Assembly: GCA_947561585.1 (NCBI GenBank) | Contig: CANNZV010000115.1 | Location: forward strand, 124,001-188,000 | Reading direction: 5' to 3' | DNA from: Caprella mutica | Taxonomy: Eukaryota > Arthropoda > Malacostraca > Amphipoda > Caprellidae | DNA: 64,000 nucleotides | Part shown: positions 48,320 through 62,630 of the stretch, in pieces | Position numbering within the stretch: the stretch's first letter is position 1 | How the letters are laid out: each line of letters opens with the position of its first letter | Translations under genes and position numbers: made by a program | The notes under the pieces: model-generated | Told to the model about the DNA's origin: nothing | Database searches by the model: none | What the model saw: only the letters and a program-made list of their open reading frames with translations

Positions 48320-51216
48320 GTAAGGGAGAGATAAGGTGATATCCGTAAGGTAAAATGAGTAAGGTGATATATGAGTAAGGTGAAATGTAAGAGTGATTAA
48401 GGTGATATGAGTAAGGTGACTTCATGCTAATGCAGTCGACGTTTGTAAAATTTCATCATAATATTTTACACTGCACTTGGTATATAATGTATATCTACTA
48501 CCTAGAATAGTTATGGTCCTTGCTGTACCTATAACATTCCAATAAATAATTTGACATGAAATATACCTTCACTGTTATATATAACAGAGAAGGACAAAGT
48601 ATCAAATCTTTTGACTGGATGATGTGTATCTTAGCGTCACATTGTCATGAGTCACATTAGGTACGAGAATAGAAAACTTGCACGCATAATTTCTTATGAG
48701 GTACAAATTACCGGTAATTGAGTCACTACCCTACCTATTAAAGCTCTAAAAATGGTACGAAAATATTCCAAATGGTCGTTTATCGAAATATCAACTGATG
48801 ACGTCACACTCTCTAGCCAATCAGAGCAAAGAATTGGAGCAGTAAGTATAAATGAAATAGTTTTGACAACAGTGTCCCCTTACAATCAATGATTTGGAAC
48901 ATTTAGCTTTTGGCAAGTCACTCTAGCGACTGAAATAATATTATTGCATTGACCTATTTTGGCTATAGGAATTATCACCACTATCCTTATTGGGGGAGAT
49001 TGCAGTTTGGAAATCATCTACATAAGTGAATATACGAATTGAGTAATTGAAATCTACATAATGAATGATAACAATTTCATTATTCGAAAAGATGACTTTG
49101 AGATATTTTGTTTTGAAACGTATTTTATGAGTATTATATTTAGATTTTTTGTTACTTTTTGTACAATATATGTGACCATATCTTTTGATAATATTTTCAC
49201 GTAGAAGTACACAATAGGTTGCAAAGTGTATTAGTTTAATTAGATATGGAGTCACGGAGAACATAAAAATGTACGCACGTGTCAACTTTATGGCACTGCA
49301 ATGGAAAGAGAAAACAGAATGACACCAAACTAATAAATGTCAAATGGATAATTTCAAAAGAAATTAAAAGTAGAACTTTATTGATTTGAAAAGTTATATT
49401 GATCCATTGGAATATTTCAAGATATTAAAATAAACCTTTTTTTTTGCATTCACTATATTCATTTGCATTAATAAATAATGTAGTAGACTGGTTATCTTGC
49501 TAAGTGCTATAAATGAGATAGTGCTGATAATTGTGCTAATTTCTTAGTAATTACAGCACTCTTTCTGTTCATTTATTTACATGCAATTGAAGGTCGACTG
49601 GTTAACATTTTCACTGCGTCTACTCAGGCACGCCTGCAAATTAATTTGGACACTGAGAAAACTTTCAAATTATTTATTGAAATAGTATTGATGAATTAAC
49701 GTGAAAAACTGATGATGTACTACTGAGTCTTTTGAAATTTCACCTTTATTCTTTTGATTGAAACAACAATATAAATTTCAAATGAATGCTTCATTGTTTC
49801 TAAATAATTATCTCCAATATGCAGTACCTAATTGAGGTTCACTAATTAATGTCTCAGCAAACTTCATTTTGAATATCAAACCACCAATTCAAATCTAATT
49901 ACCGGACGCCGATATACCATGTCGCCATTTGTTCCCCTGCAACTCCTTACCTACATTTTACAGTCACAAACTGGTTAGTGTTGGCATCAAGGTCAGAATA
50001 GAAGGAATGAGAAACTTTATTCTTACAAAGAAGTGTTGGTAATTTAAAATAATTAAATATAAAAAGAAGAAGTTATTAAAGACATGACTTTAGAAGCGAA
50101 GGAATTAAATTTGATTGTTTTTCCCATAAAAATGTATATTTTACAAATATATTTTGATTATTGATATGCATTATTTATATGCATGACATGCTATGCCACA
50201 AATAACAGAAAAATATTTACTTTAACTATATACAATTAGTATTGTATATACAATTATCTTTAGAATAAATTAGGAAAAGTGTTGAAATAATTGTAGTTCA
50301 TATATTTTGTAGTGTATTATAATTACCACATTATAAGTAACTAAATAATTATCCTCACTAAAATGGCTAATATACATCAACATTGAAGAAACAGTCGAAA
50401 CACTGTTTTATTATAGTTACTTTTATAAGAGTTACTTAGGGATGCATGCATTGCAATTAATGCTGCTCTCTCATTGGTTCATTCACTTGGCGCCAAAAAT
50501 GCAACTGAAAAGAGCGTCCCCATAAAATGAGACAACTTGTATATTATCCTGTGAAGGAAGCAGGATATTCTGATGTTATAGAGGAGAAGAAGTGGACTTG
50601 GTGTCTTGGTACCAAGCTGCTGTTAGACACAGAGCCAATTGCCGTCTAGTCTTACAGGGAAACTAAAGTAAGGACAACCACCTCGATAATGAGGACTATG
50701 TTATAAAATTGTAGCAACTATAGCAACCACGAAAAATCCGTGGAACCGTCGATATGAGATTGAGGGGAAATGTTTCTGGCATCACACTAGGCATGAATTA
50801 TATCCCATTATGAAGTTATAGTGGGAATAACGAATATCTAATAAGGATCTTACTTATACTTCTATTGCCCCACCATAAGTTTCTGGGTAGTTTTTAGTGG
50901 GTAAAGTAATTATCTTTTCGGAATACTCTCCACTTTCATAACTGATGAAAAAATTTATATTTTGAAACAAAATTTTTCATTATAGAACAACCTATATTTT
51001 ATTATATAATAGTATCAAAATGTAGGTATTATAATTTCTATTATTTTCTTTATAAAATAGTTGAGATAAAGTTTATATCATTAATTAGGAATAATAACTT
51101 GTTTCCATAGTTGTTCCTGAAGCGCATTGCAGAACATTTACCGGCAGTGAAATGCGATGGAAAAGAAAGTAAAGATGTGTATTATTTTCTCAATTACTGC
51201 CTCTGGTTATGGATGA
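48320..51216. other. non-coding, AT-rich
   Basis: Begins with degenerate GAGTAAGGTGATAT repeats (48320-48425). A minus-strand open frame at 48941-49285 has no recognisable family and AT-driven composition; not called as a gene. Confidence 0.5.
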
Positions 51217-52520
51217 GTAGTTACTTGTAAGGGGAAACAAGTAGTAGTTACTGGTAAAGGGAAACAAGTAGTAGTTACTAGTAAGGGGAAACAAGTAGTA
51301 GTTACGAGTAAGGGGAAACAAGTAGTAGTTACGAGTAAGGGGAAACAAGTAGTAGTTACTAGTAAGGGGAAACAAGTAGTAGTTACGAGTAAGGGGAAAC
51401 AAGTAGTAGTTACTAGTAAGGGGAAACAAGTAGTAGTTACGAGTAAGGGGAAACAAGTAGTAGTTACTAGTAAGGGGAAACAAGTAGTAGTTACTAGTAA
51501 GGGGAAACAAGTAGTAGTTACTAGTAAGGGGAAACAAGTAGTAGTTACGAGTAAGGGGAAACAAGTAGTAGTTACGAGTAAGGGGAAACAAGTAGTAGTT
51601 ACTGGTAAAGGGAAACAAGTAGTAGTTACTAGTAAGGGGAAACAAGTAGTAGTTACGAGTAAGGGGAAACAAGTAGTAGTTACGAGTAAGGGGAAACAAG
51701 TAGTAGTTACTAGTAAGGGGAAACAAGTAGTAGTTACGAGTAAGGGGAAACAAGTAGTAGTTACGAGTAAGGGGAAACAAGTAGTAGTTACGAGTAAGGG
51801 GAAACAAGTAGTAGTTACTAGTAAGGGGAAACAAGTAGTAGTTACTAGTAAGGGGAAACAAGTAGTAGTTACTAGTAAGGGGAAACAAGTAGTAGTTACG
51901 AGTAAGGGGAAACAAGTAGTAGTTACGAGTAAGGGGAAACAAGTAGTAGTTACTAGTAAGGGGAAACAAGTAGTAGTTACTAGTAAGGGGAAACAAGTAG
52001 TAGTTACGAGTAAGGGAAACAAGTAGTAGTTACGAGTAAGGGAAACAAGTAGTAGTTACTAGTAAGGGGAAACAAGTAGTAGTTACGAGTAAGGGAAACA
52101 AGTAGTAGTTACGAGTAAGGGGAAACAAGTAGTAGTTACTAGTAAGGGGAAACAAGTAGTAGTTACTAGTAAGGGGAAACAAGTAGTAGTTACTAGTAAG
52201 GGGAAACAAGTAGTAGTTACGAGTAAGGGAAACAAGTAGTAGTTACGAGTAAGGGAAACAAGTAGTAGTTACTAGTAAGGGGAAACAAGTAGTAGTTACG
52301 AGTAAGGGAAACAAGTAGTAGTTACGAGTAAGGGGAAACAAGTAGTAGTTACGAGTAAGGGGAAACAAGTAGTAGTTACGAGTAAGGGGAAACAAGTAGT
52401 AGTTACGAGTAAGGGGAAACAAGTAGACACACTAGTAGTAGTTACGAGTAAGGAGGAATACTAGTAGTAGTTACGAGTAAGGAAAATACTAGTAGTAGTT
52501 ACGAGTAAGGGGGAAACAAG
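51217..52520. repeat. minisatellite L, 27-bp unit, about 48 copies
   Basis: The unit starts GTAGTAGTTACTAGTAAGGG and ends GAAACAA; CTAG/CGAG alternate, and 26-base copies cluster to the right of 52010. The last copies are irregular and grade into a degenerate AAGCACAAGTAAA repeat up to about 52615. The 27-base period leaves two minus-strand frames of about 270 codons open; these are not genes. Confidence 0.97.
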
Positions 52521-53345
52521 TGGAAGCACAAGTAAACAGAATACAAGTAAAGGTAGAAGCACAAGTAAATTGAATACAAGTAGAGATAGAAGCACAAGTG
52601 TAAGCACAAATAAGAACTCAGGTTCAAATCAACACACGAGTTCAAACTGCAAACTTGTAAAATAAAAAATAAAAAAGATCATTTTTATTCAGTGGAGACA
52701 ATTTAAAGTATGATTTGTTTTGACAAAATAGACGATTTCTGTGCAAACACATTACCAGTTTCTGCAGACTGGGTTTCTAATAATAAATATATTTTCGATG
52801 GGAGATTTGCATTTACATAATGTATAAAAAATAAATTAATATTTACATATTCAATTTTGATAACAAATTCTCCGTAAGTTATTTTCCTGCAATAAAAATA
52901 AAATAAATATCTTAGTAATCGCATATATTTTTATAATCTAGCTAATAATACGGTATTAGCCTATTTTATTAAATACGTGCGTCATTCATTTTAATACATT
53001 GAAATAACTTCTTATTAATATTTTGAGTCATTCAAGGTTGTGTACATACACTATACTATAAAATAGTGATATAGCATATAGTTAGGAGATATGGTACTGA
53101 TACTATAAAGAATTACCACTGTAATTTTTTTAGTGTTCATAAAAATATAATATCCTTTTGCTGATGCCTTATTTATAAGTTGGTCGATTTTATTTTTTAT
53201 TGTAAAAATGAATTACAGCAATAAAAACTAACGTGAAATATTATTACTGAATACATAAATTTCAAATTAAAACAATAATTGAATTCACTGTCTCTATCAT
53301 TACCTTCGCATAATGCGGGAAGGCCATATTTTAGCCGTCGTTTAT
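52521..53345. other. degenerate repeat tail of array L, then AT-rich spacer
   Basis: AAGCACAAGTAAA-type words decay away by about 52620. From there to family R no feature could be supported. Confidence 0.55.
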
Positions 53346-53950
53346 TACCTTCGCAGAATGCGGGAAGGTTATATTTTCATTGGAATTTATTTATTTATTT
53401 ATCATCTTGTTATTTGCATAACTGAAAAAGTGTTCAACCAATTTGCCTGAAATTTGGTGAAGCAATTAGTCCATGTCCAGTGACCTGCTGGTAGAATTTT
53501 AGGATGGACCTGGTGAAAGGTCAAGGTCATGGTCATTTGTAACTCAAAAAGTTTTGAACCATATTGCATGAAACTGGTTGGGTCGATTGGTCAAAATGCA
53601 GAAACCATTTTGTTAGATTTTGGGAGCGATCGGGTCAAAGGTCAAAGATCAAGGTCAAGGCCATTTGTAACTAAATAACTCAAAAAGTATTCAACCAAAT
53701 TGTTTGAAATTTTATGGTACAATTGGTCAATGTCCAGGAACCTTCTGTTAGAATTTTGGGAGCGATCCGTTCAAAGGTCAAGGTCAAGGTAATTTATAAC
53801 TCAATAACTCAAAAAGTATTGAACCATATTGCATGAAACTTGGTGGGACAGTTGGTTATTTTCCAGTTAGCAGTTCATTAAATATTGGGAGAAAACGAGT
53901 CAAAGCGGCGGCGAAGGTATGTGCTCTACCGAGTGCATATAATCTAGTTT
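53346..53950 (+). mobile_element. dispersed repeat family R, longest copy
   Basis: Starts ACCTTCGCAGAATGCGGGAA (with a partial duplicate of this start at 53303) and ends CTACCGAGTGCATATAATCT. Internally it consists of about four degenerate repeats of roughly 110 bases, each with a CAACCATATTGCATGAAACT-type part and a GGTCAAGGTCA cluster. No open frame; I cannot name the transposon class. Confidence 0.8.
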
Positions 53951-56900
53951 ACATGCATGGCAGTCAAGTTGTATATAAGTAAATAACTATAAAAAGTGTA
54001 TGGTACAGAAACACTTAGAAGAAAACATTCATCGTATTTAAACTGGATTAATTAGTGTAAAATATATAAAAATTGCAGTGAAAATTGCAAAAAATTAAAA
54101 TTAAATTAAATTTTCAAAATAAATATATTCAAAATAAATTTTTATTTACCTTAACATTGTAAAATAAACTCAAAGCAATATTATTTATCATATTAATATG
54201 CACAATTAACTACAATAACTAAATTAGTTACAATTAATTTATCACTACAATAGTAAAATAATAATATTTTGAACGAATGGGGAAATAATAACAAGAAACA
54301 AACAAATAATTAAAATAGATTTATAATATTCACACAGATAAAACAACGTACGAAATGGCAGAGTGTGAGCTTTTCTTGGTATTTTGGCTTGTAATTACCA
54401 TTCAGACCTTGGTATTTGGATTACTTTCTACACAACATATCCCACAAATACTAATGCCAAGAAAGTAGATAATACTTTGGTGTGTTTCAGCATGAATTGA
54501 TATTTATTTCAATATGAAACAATTCATTCAAGAAAACATGAGACATATACAAAAAATGTAAAGCAAGAAATTAAAACAAAATAATATTTATTTATGTAAT
54601 CAAGGCCCAAGAAGCTCAAAAAGGCTTTCAGGGCAACCTATATAAGATATTTAAAAATCCAAGTGCAATAATTGTTAAGGCAAAAATTTACCATAGTATG
54701 AATAACAATGATTTGAAATTTATGTTTAGGAAAAAATTATTTAAATTAGACAGTATTGCTGTACAAAATCACAATTTCTCGTTTCTTTTTTTCAGATAAA
54801 GATGACATGTTAATTGATTTTGATTTATTATGTAATCTATATTCAATAATTCCAATCAATTTATTACAAAATTTCTCTTAATATAAATTAATAATGTTTT
54901 TGAAATTAACTTATAAATAATTCAGTAAAAATAGTTTGATGCAAAATATGCTCAGTGAACTGCAAAATATTCTTGAGTCTACTTTTATTACCATATTAAT
55001 TGATTATTTATGCTGTGGATATGGAGTTTTTGGCTGTTGAACTGGCAAAGAAAAGTTATATATAAACTAGAATATTTATATAGGTGGCTGTACCCATCAA
55101 GAAAATTATCATGGGACCAGTGAAGATTATCGCAAATCGGTTAAAATTACCCGTAGTTACCCATTTAAATCTTCTCTGCATTATCGTAGTACAAAGTAGA
55201 CTTTGCCCAAGAAATACCATCCATAAGAACACAGTGGTAATTTACCAATGATAATCTACCAAATCAAACACAATTTCACTTTATTAGGAATGATTGTCAT
55301 ACAAAAAATGTTATATTGAAAGTTATCTGTGGTATCACTATCGATGATTATGAGAGGCAAAATTTGGTCACATCGAAAATCATACATGATAATAATAACA
55401 TGATCTCCGTTGTATGGTTCAATACCCATTATGGTCATCGAAGAACATCCCACCTATATTCTTCCATGTAAATTGCAAATAAAATAAAATACAATGAAAT
55501 ATTGCAGTAAAAAACTAAGGATAATAATTTTACAGAAATCCCCTTCGCGAACTTATATAATAATTATTATAAAATTATATTTTTGGTATTAGTGTATGAA
55601 ATATCAATTTACAAAGGATAATAACTTTGGAATAAAGGATTGAATTGTTTATATTTTAGCAAAATGTTAACTTGAAATGGCTACTGAATCTTTATTATCA
55701 AAACTCTTCAATATTTTTCCTGATAGTTCTTCTGGATTTCTTCACTAAATTTAACGTTAATTGCATCCATGCTGCATCCACTCATCCTAAGACAACAGTG
55801 ACAACTAACAGAGGATACAGGGATGCTATAAATACTTCTTAACGACTTTAATTAACATTCTCCTGGAAGTGACATCAATACCATGTTATCGCTTTAATTA
55901 ATGCACTTCAGTCTATGCAGATATCTCTTTTATTTCCATCGAAAGAAACATTCTGCGGAAGATAAAGAACCAATTAGATGTTGATAAGGGATAACTGTGA
56001 TAGACGTAAGAAAATGTGAGGACTGAGTGTGAATGTGAAACCTGATTTATCACACATTTAAAACACATTAACATTTAATCGTTTCCTTTTTTTCAAAAAA
56101 TCTCCATGAATAAGTCCGAAGTTATTATATTTAAGGTTTCATACCATTGATATTTACCATATTCGGTAACAGCAGACGATATACCGATTATAACTTGTTC
56201 AATTATGTATAAGTGTACCTGAAGAACTCATAACAACTATAATTGTGCTTTATAGATGTATATTAGCAGTGTGTTTCTCTATTCAACATTTTAGTTATAT
56301 CATAAGTGAGGAGAAGCTCCCAAAGTATAAATTGATTTCATCGATTGCCGATAGTTGTACGGTACTTTTATACAGTCTCATACCTGCAGCTGTGATATCA
56401 CAAACACCTGTATTTTAAATTACAAATAATAACTTTCACATCAATAAACACCTCCTCATATTATTATTTTGATCATTTAGAAATTTTAAAAACAGTTAAC
56501 GATTTTGTATGATGTTGTATAATTAAATTTCATGACTGTAAATGATTCCAAAGCTAATCATTATACAATTAACTAATATTTCTAACATAAAAATAAGGAA
56601 CTGTTTAATGTTGGAATAATTGTACTATATACTTAGTATTTCAAAACATCAATAAATATATGATTTATTGATAATCTGAACAGTGCCACTTTCTTTTTAA
56701 TATGATATCATACTTGTATAATAATCAAAGTGTGTTACTTTTACACAAAAAAAATGAGAAAGGCAAAGAATTTTTATTTATTTACAGAGAGTTTAAAAGT
56801 TTGTGTTAAGAAGTTATAACAGAGTAAATTAAATACAAGCACTATTTAGCAAACAATTTTGTAATGTTGTGATAGTGCAATGAAAGGGACTTTAAACGGT

Positions 56901-59900
56901 GGCACGGAATGCAAGAGAAAGTGGACTATATAGCTGCTAATAAAGAGTGGTAAATACAGTTATAGATTACATGGAATACATTAGTCTACTTATATTCCTT
57001 TAGCTCAAAGCTAACAGTGATGGATAACTATCAACCGAATTTAAAGTGTAAGGAGTGTAACCGTAATTAGGTACCAGTTACCTCGCTAGAAAGAAGATAG
57101 CTACCTGAGGTGCATTGAAGTCACCTTAATTAGAAGGTTACTAAAATAACTTTACTTGATATTAGAAAATAACTTGCAATTATAAGCAGACTTCATACGA
57201 CTAAACTTAATCAAAATTGTTCAGAAGACTAGAGGAATGTGATTATTTTTCCCGTTAGTAAAACCAATCAGTTTCCTCAGAAGAAAGCATTTCTATTTGG
57301 CGGAAACAAGAGAAGACCTTACAAACTAACTACTCCCTCCAACAACCGTCACTCGGTGGTAACTTTCACCCAATATCACATGTCACGATAGAGTAATCTA
57401 GGATTACTTTCTTAGTAACCAGACGCTTCTTGCTGTCTGACAGTAGCTCTACTAACTGCAGTAACTGATACTACTGTCGCTTTGAAACCTTATAATTAGA
57501 TGTAAGGGTGCGTATTTTCATGACACATATTTTATAATTCTTAAAATTATTTTAACTTTATATTTGCAAATCAAGCATGTTTACATAATAAAAATACATG
57601 TAGAATACACATAAGATCATGAAAATTTCATGATAAATCATGAAACAATTTTTTTAGCTTGACTCCAAATATACCTCCCAGTGAAAAAAATACAGTGAAT
57701 AACAGAATATTAAGAGGGAAACTCTTCAATCTTCTATGATACACGGTAAATCTTTGACAGGGTAGACATCAAATCACGAGGCTTAAGAGAGGCTCATTTG
57801 CTATGAGAAAAGAATGTGCTTCTTCTCACAGAGCATTGGAAAGCAGCTCTAACGAAAGTAACACACTGCTTTTTGTAGCCACCACTTTCGATCTCAAAAA
57901 CACTGAATTACTGAAGAGAATGAATAAAATGGATCAAATTAATATAGTTAAGTGATTAATGTTGTTTTCAATAAATTAAAGAATATATATCATAAATATA
58001 GTCAATAAGGTATAAATATATCTAATTATCTTTCACTACTGGTAGGGATCGTTCAAGCTGTTCACTATTTTAAAGTTGAAGGCTCGCCTACAAATAGCCA
58101 TTACACAACAAACTAGTATAACAAGTAATTAAGCAGACTGCTGTGGAGATATCATATGCATCAAATAGATTTAGTTAGTCATGTTAACCTTCAATAGATT
58201 AGAAAATATACACACACTGAAAGAATCTATGAACGAGATAATATTTAAGAAACTTGGGTATTTTTATGCATGTCTATAATTCCCATTGAACAATTTTAAT
58301 GCATTGCCCACGCACCTCCTCCCCTGCATGTAAGTGCATATGACTGTACAATGACTGTATATGACTGTACACACCCTGTAGATGACTGTAGAGCAACAGA
58401 CCAATGCACAGGCGGCTATCCTTGAAACTCTACAGTTACTCCTCAGTGTATCGGTATGGCTTCATCTCCTCTGATGATCTAATGTTAGTTATACCATCTA
58501 CCATATTTCATATTGTAAGTTATATTGGAATTGTGAAGGTAAAGAACAGCAATAATGATAGAGAGACGTTAATTAAAGCTCATGGATGCAGCAAAGCAAC
58601 AGAGTGCAGTTGCCCTTCTTACCAAATAAGGCTGCTTGATCTCCATTTTTTAGTGCGTGCGTGTGTGAGCACTAATACAGCTTCTGGATGTCCACTTCCA
58701 GGAAAAAAAACATTGAAGACATTTTAGTCGTTCACTTTTGTTAGCGTGGTAAAAGATCTATTGCTCCATATGATTACTATGGTTTGAACACTGAATGTTA
58801 TTTGAGGAAATGTAATGGTAAAAAGATTATATGACCATAGGATGGACCTCAACTTTAAAAGGATGGGGATCGTAAAAGTCACCAGGAAGTGCAACTGAGG
58901 CAATATAGTTAAACTGTTTCCACACTCTCATGCCAGATAGCCCCAGGGTGGAACATATAACCCGTTATAGTTATTTCAATTAACTATAAACTATAATTCA
59001 GGTAAAGATACCCTACCCATTTCAATTAACAATACAACTATTAACAGTATAATTTGTTGCATTATTCAGATAAACTATCGACTCAATTAATTGCAATCAG
59101 TAAATTGCTAATATAATATTCCGTTACTCTATCAGAAAAGATAAAACAATCAAATTAAATAAATCAGCACACATTAAATAATTATTATACTACCAATGTA
59201 TAATCTGTCAGGCAAACCATACTATTATAGTATGCTGTTGTTACAGATAAGTCTCACTTTTTATAAATGAGATGAACACAAAAAACCTTAACATTCACAG
59301 TGTGACAAAAAGTTTTGAATTTAGAAAGCAATGTCACATGTAGTATGTGATAGTAGCAACGTACACCACTACTATACAGTGTACCTATACCATATCACGT
59401 GTACCACAGTGTTCCTTTACCTCTAACACGTATACTATATAGCGTACTATCAGATTAAAGAGTCAGTCACTGTATGATTCTAATTTCACAATTCTCAGTT
59501 TTATGATTCTCTATTATTTTCAAATCTTACAAATATGTTGTGTGCCCAGACCAATTTTAAAATATCTACAAGCTTTAAAATAGCAGAGTTTCATTTTTGC
59601 AAAAGTGATATTAGTAACCTGTGAAATAAGAATGTTTACAGATTCACTTTTCTTTGGCTGAACTTACCACTTCTAACGAATTAATTATTATTGTTGTAGA
59701 AATGTTTCTTTTTTATTGCCAATTACATGCTTTTTGAAACTCGTACCTATCGAAGACTTATGTTTATTTTTCTGTATGGAAACTACTGATTTTTTTTAAT
59801 ATTAAAAACTATTCCAATTTAAAATCATTTGTTGGCAGTTCTATTTTGAATCTCGTGTAGTATTTATTAAATAGTATCTATATCTCATTTAATAACTACT

Positions 59901-62630
59901 AGTAAATTAGTTCCATACAAATAAATAGTAAATGTAATTCGACCCAATTACCTTCATCTAATTAGTTCAGGTAAAATCATATAATTATGTCATAAAATAA
60001 ATAATGATTAACGAATTAAATTAGTTTAATTTACTCTGAATAACAAATACTATCAATCACATTCACAATTAATTAGCTAAATATGTCTAGTATATGCTAT
60101 AAAGTAGATGTTATTATCGGAATGACGGCTAATTAAAATGGTTAGTTTTTACCTTTTCATCTCAGTCACTTCCTAGGTTGCGTTTCACCTGATTTACTAA
60201 CTACAATAGCAGCTAATAATCGAGAGAAAAGGAGAAAAAACAAAGGTAGTTTTTATTAAGTATTTCAAGGAGAAGTCGTATATTGTTGAGAGTACAAATT
60301 AAAAATCACAATAGTAATTATGTGAAACCTCTTTCTCCTTCGAAATAATAATCCTTATTTGCATACATTCTGCCTGCACATCGAGAACATAAAACCTTTT
60401 CTTCTATTTCTGCGTACGTTTATTTTGGTGTTTGCAAATCACAAGAACAGATGATACTCTGTTTGGAATACCTCGAACATTAACAGTAAAAAAAATGTTA
60501 ATCAACATCACGTCTGACATTTGAAAACAGTCATAGATATAATTATCAAAATTTTATGTTCAAAAATATAATTAAACTAATAAAATCATAATTAGTAATC
60601 TGCGACTGTATTGGAATAATTGAATACCTAAACAGATTTAATTTACAGCCTCTGTGTTTGACTCAATGGTTTCGTATGCTTTTGTCTTTGCGATAGATGA
60701 GTTACAAGGAACTAATTGATAGTGTGGACGATGCATGCATTCTTTGACTCAGTGTATCGCAGTATTTACATACTCTAGATAGGTACATGAGGGCGTTCCC
60801 TATAGCATGTGCTGTTCTATTTCTATCTTTCCACACTTCCTCTACATTCTCTATTGGTAGGATCCTCTGATAAAGCATATCATGCAAACTGAAGCAATAA
60901 TACTAAGTAGTGAATTTAACACATTCATTTACCAACCTGTTCTACTAAGCAAACTAGTCAAAACGCTTAGACAACTGATGAAGACTAACAAGATACGCTG
61001 TAGAAATATAATGCTTGTAAAATGACAACACGTAATCTATATCATTATACCCAGTAAGAAAAAATGCTAGGCTATACTTACTATATTACGCAATATGAAC
61101 TGTTTCCGCATTAGCAACATGGAAACTAACATCGCTACCTGGAAGGAAGATTTACCACAATCCTTATAGGAATAACTAATCACCATAGACTATGTACAAA
61201 TAACGAGAGAGATGTGATTGTGAAGGTTGTTTCAGGTTTAAGGAATAACCATCTGAGCTTTGGAAGGGAACAGGTAAAACATCCCCTGAGTAATTTCACC
61301 ATTTGAATGCGGTAGCGGTGGTTTTTATGGTTAGCAGAAATGCGAGGTATGAAATGAATAGACAATAGACTGAGTAATAGACTCAACACGACATAGGAAA
61401 TAAAGGAATATAATTACATAAGATAATATACACTATTATGCGCTGAGGTAAATTACTTGGAATGTTTTAGCTATTGAGAATATATGCTGTTACTTCTTTT
61501 ATGGTATAGCTTATATTACATTCTTTGATTTTTATACAAAAATGTTAATTTATGTTGAAGGAAATAATTCATTCGTGAGGTGCCTGTTGAACCACATGTT
61601 TCTTTGCATGTAACGTAACTATTGTCGGAATGACTTTACATGGACATAACGCAATGTGACATGAGCATTATGACATGTAATGTCGAAAATTGCAGAGTGA
61701 GACCCGTTTCACGGAGTCAGTGTTATATTGTAGGTCACACTGGAGTCACACTTTGAATGAGACGCGCAAAATGCCGCAAAAGTGAAAGGAATTTGCGTAA
61801 ATAACAGTAATGCTTTACATTATTCACTATTAATTTATCCCAATGGGTAGAGTTTAATACAGAGAGTGGCAAGAGGTAATGCATTCACGTGACCTGCAGC
61901 TAGGTACTTACAAACTAGAGGGGCCAGTCCACTTGCTAGGGTGATGAACCAGCTAATCCACACTAACTCATTTCGCCTCTTCATTCTACACATCGGAACA
62001 AACATCTAGAACACCAAGGGCCAGTCAAGCTAAACTATCAGACATAGTTATGAGACTCAAAAGTTGATAGCGTACACGATAGATCCAGACGTGACCTTGC
62101 TGGAACGCTTCCAACACACACACCTCGCCTTCACAACACTGCTGAGAAACTGAGGGCTGTTGCCTTCACTCACCTGGTACACCTTTTTTATTCATCTTAA
62201 GGAATATAACAAGCGGTGTTATCGAGAAGAGGAATTGGAAGAATGTAACATTAACAATTAGGAATATCATTGGTTAAACAATTACTAAATATATTACACC
62301 GCTTTTGTATTCTTTCCCGTACCATCAGATTTAGAAAATTGTTACACATCATAACATGGGCAACCTCCAAAATCACCAGAGACATCTTATAGGTGTGGTG
62401 ACACTGAGCTAAATCTTTATCACAATCATACACTTCTCCCACGTATAAACTACATCGAAACATGAATAACATCCACCATAGCCAATGTAGCTAATTATTA
62501 GGCAAGTATAATTTTCGAAATTATAATAGACGATTTTATACAATTGTGAAATACTATTTTCATCAAAATAAGTTGCAGATATTTTAATTGTCAAATAGAA
62601 GATTTTTCCCACCCGTCACAGCAGTATATC
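53951..62630. other. long AT-rich region with no supported gene
   Basis: Only the dispersed repeat at 59445-59590 is recognised. Open frames at 58404-58727 (plus), 60702-60887, 61180-61389 and 62251-62612 (minus) lack family matches, and none supplies a convincing signal-peptide exon for furrowed. 61850-62180 is somewhat GC-richer but shows no clear frame. Confidence 0.45.
59445..59590. repeat. dispersed repeat, copy with a single array-I-like unit
   Basis: Contains GTACTATCAGATTAAAGAGT, then CAGTCACTGTATGATTC, one unit resembling array I, followed by the same flank as at 39491-39605. It looks like the unexpanded form. Confidence 0.75.

Noticed and set aside
48941..49285. Minus-strand 114-codon frame
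   Set aside because: AT-driven composition, no family recognised, no splice or conservation evidence.
51190..52022. Two minus-strand open frames of about 270 codons (FPLTSNYYL and TTCFPLLV repeats)
   Set aside because: They exist only because the 27-base unit of array L is a multiple of three and lacks stops; no start context, splice sites or codon bias.
60702..60887. Minus-strand frame with KDRNRTAHAIGNALMYLS, possibly a retroelement fragment
   Set aside because: No clear reverse transcriptase or other domain motif; too short to assign.
61180..61389. Possible signal-peptide exon for furrowed (hydrophobic VLSLLLSLLSIHF frame)
   Set aside because: The frame begins with GTG, has no in-frame ATG and no donor in the phase needed for exon e1.
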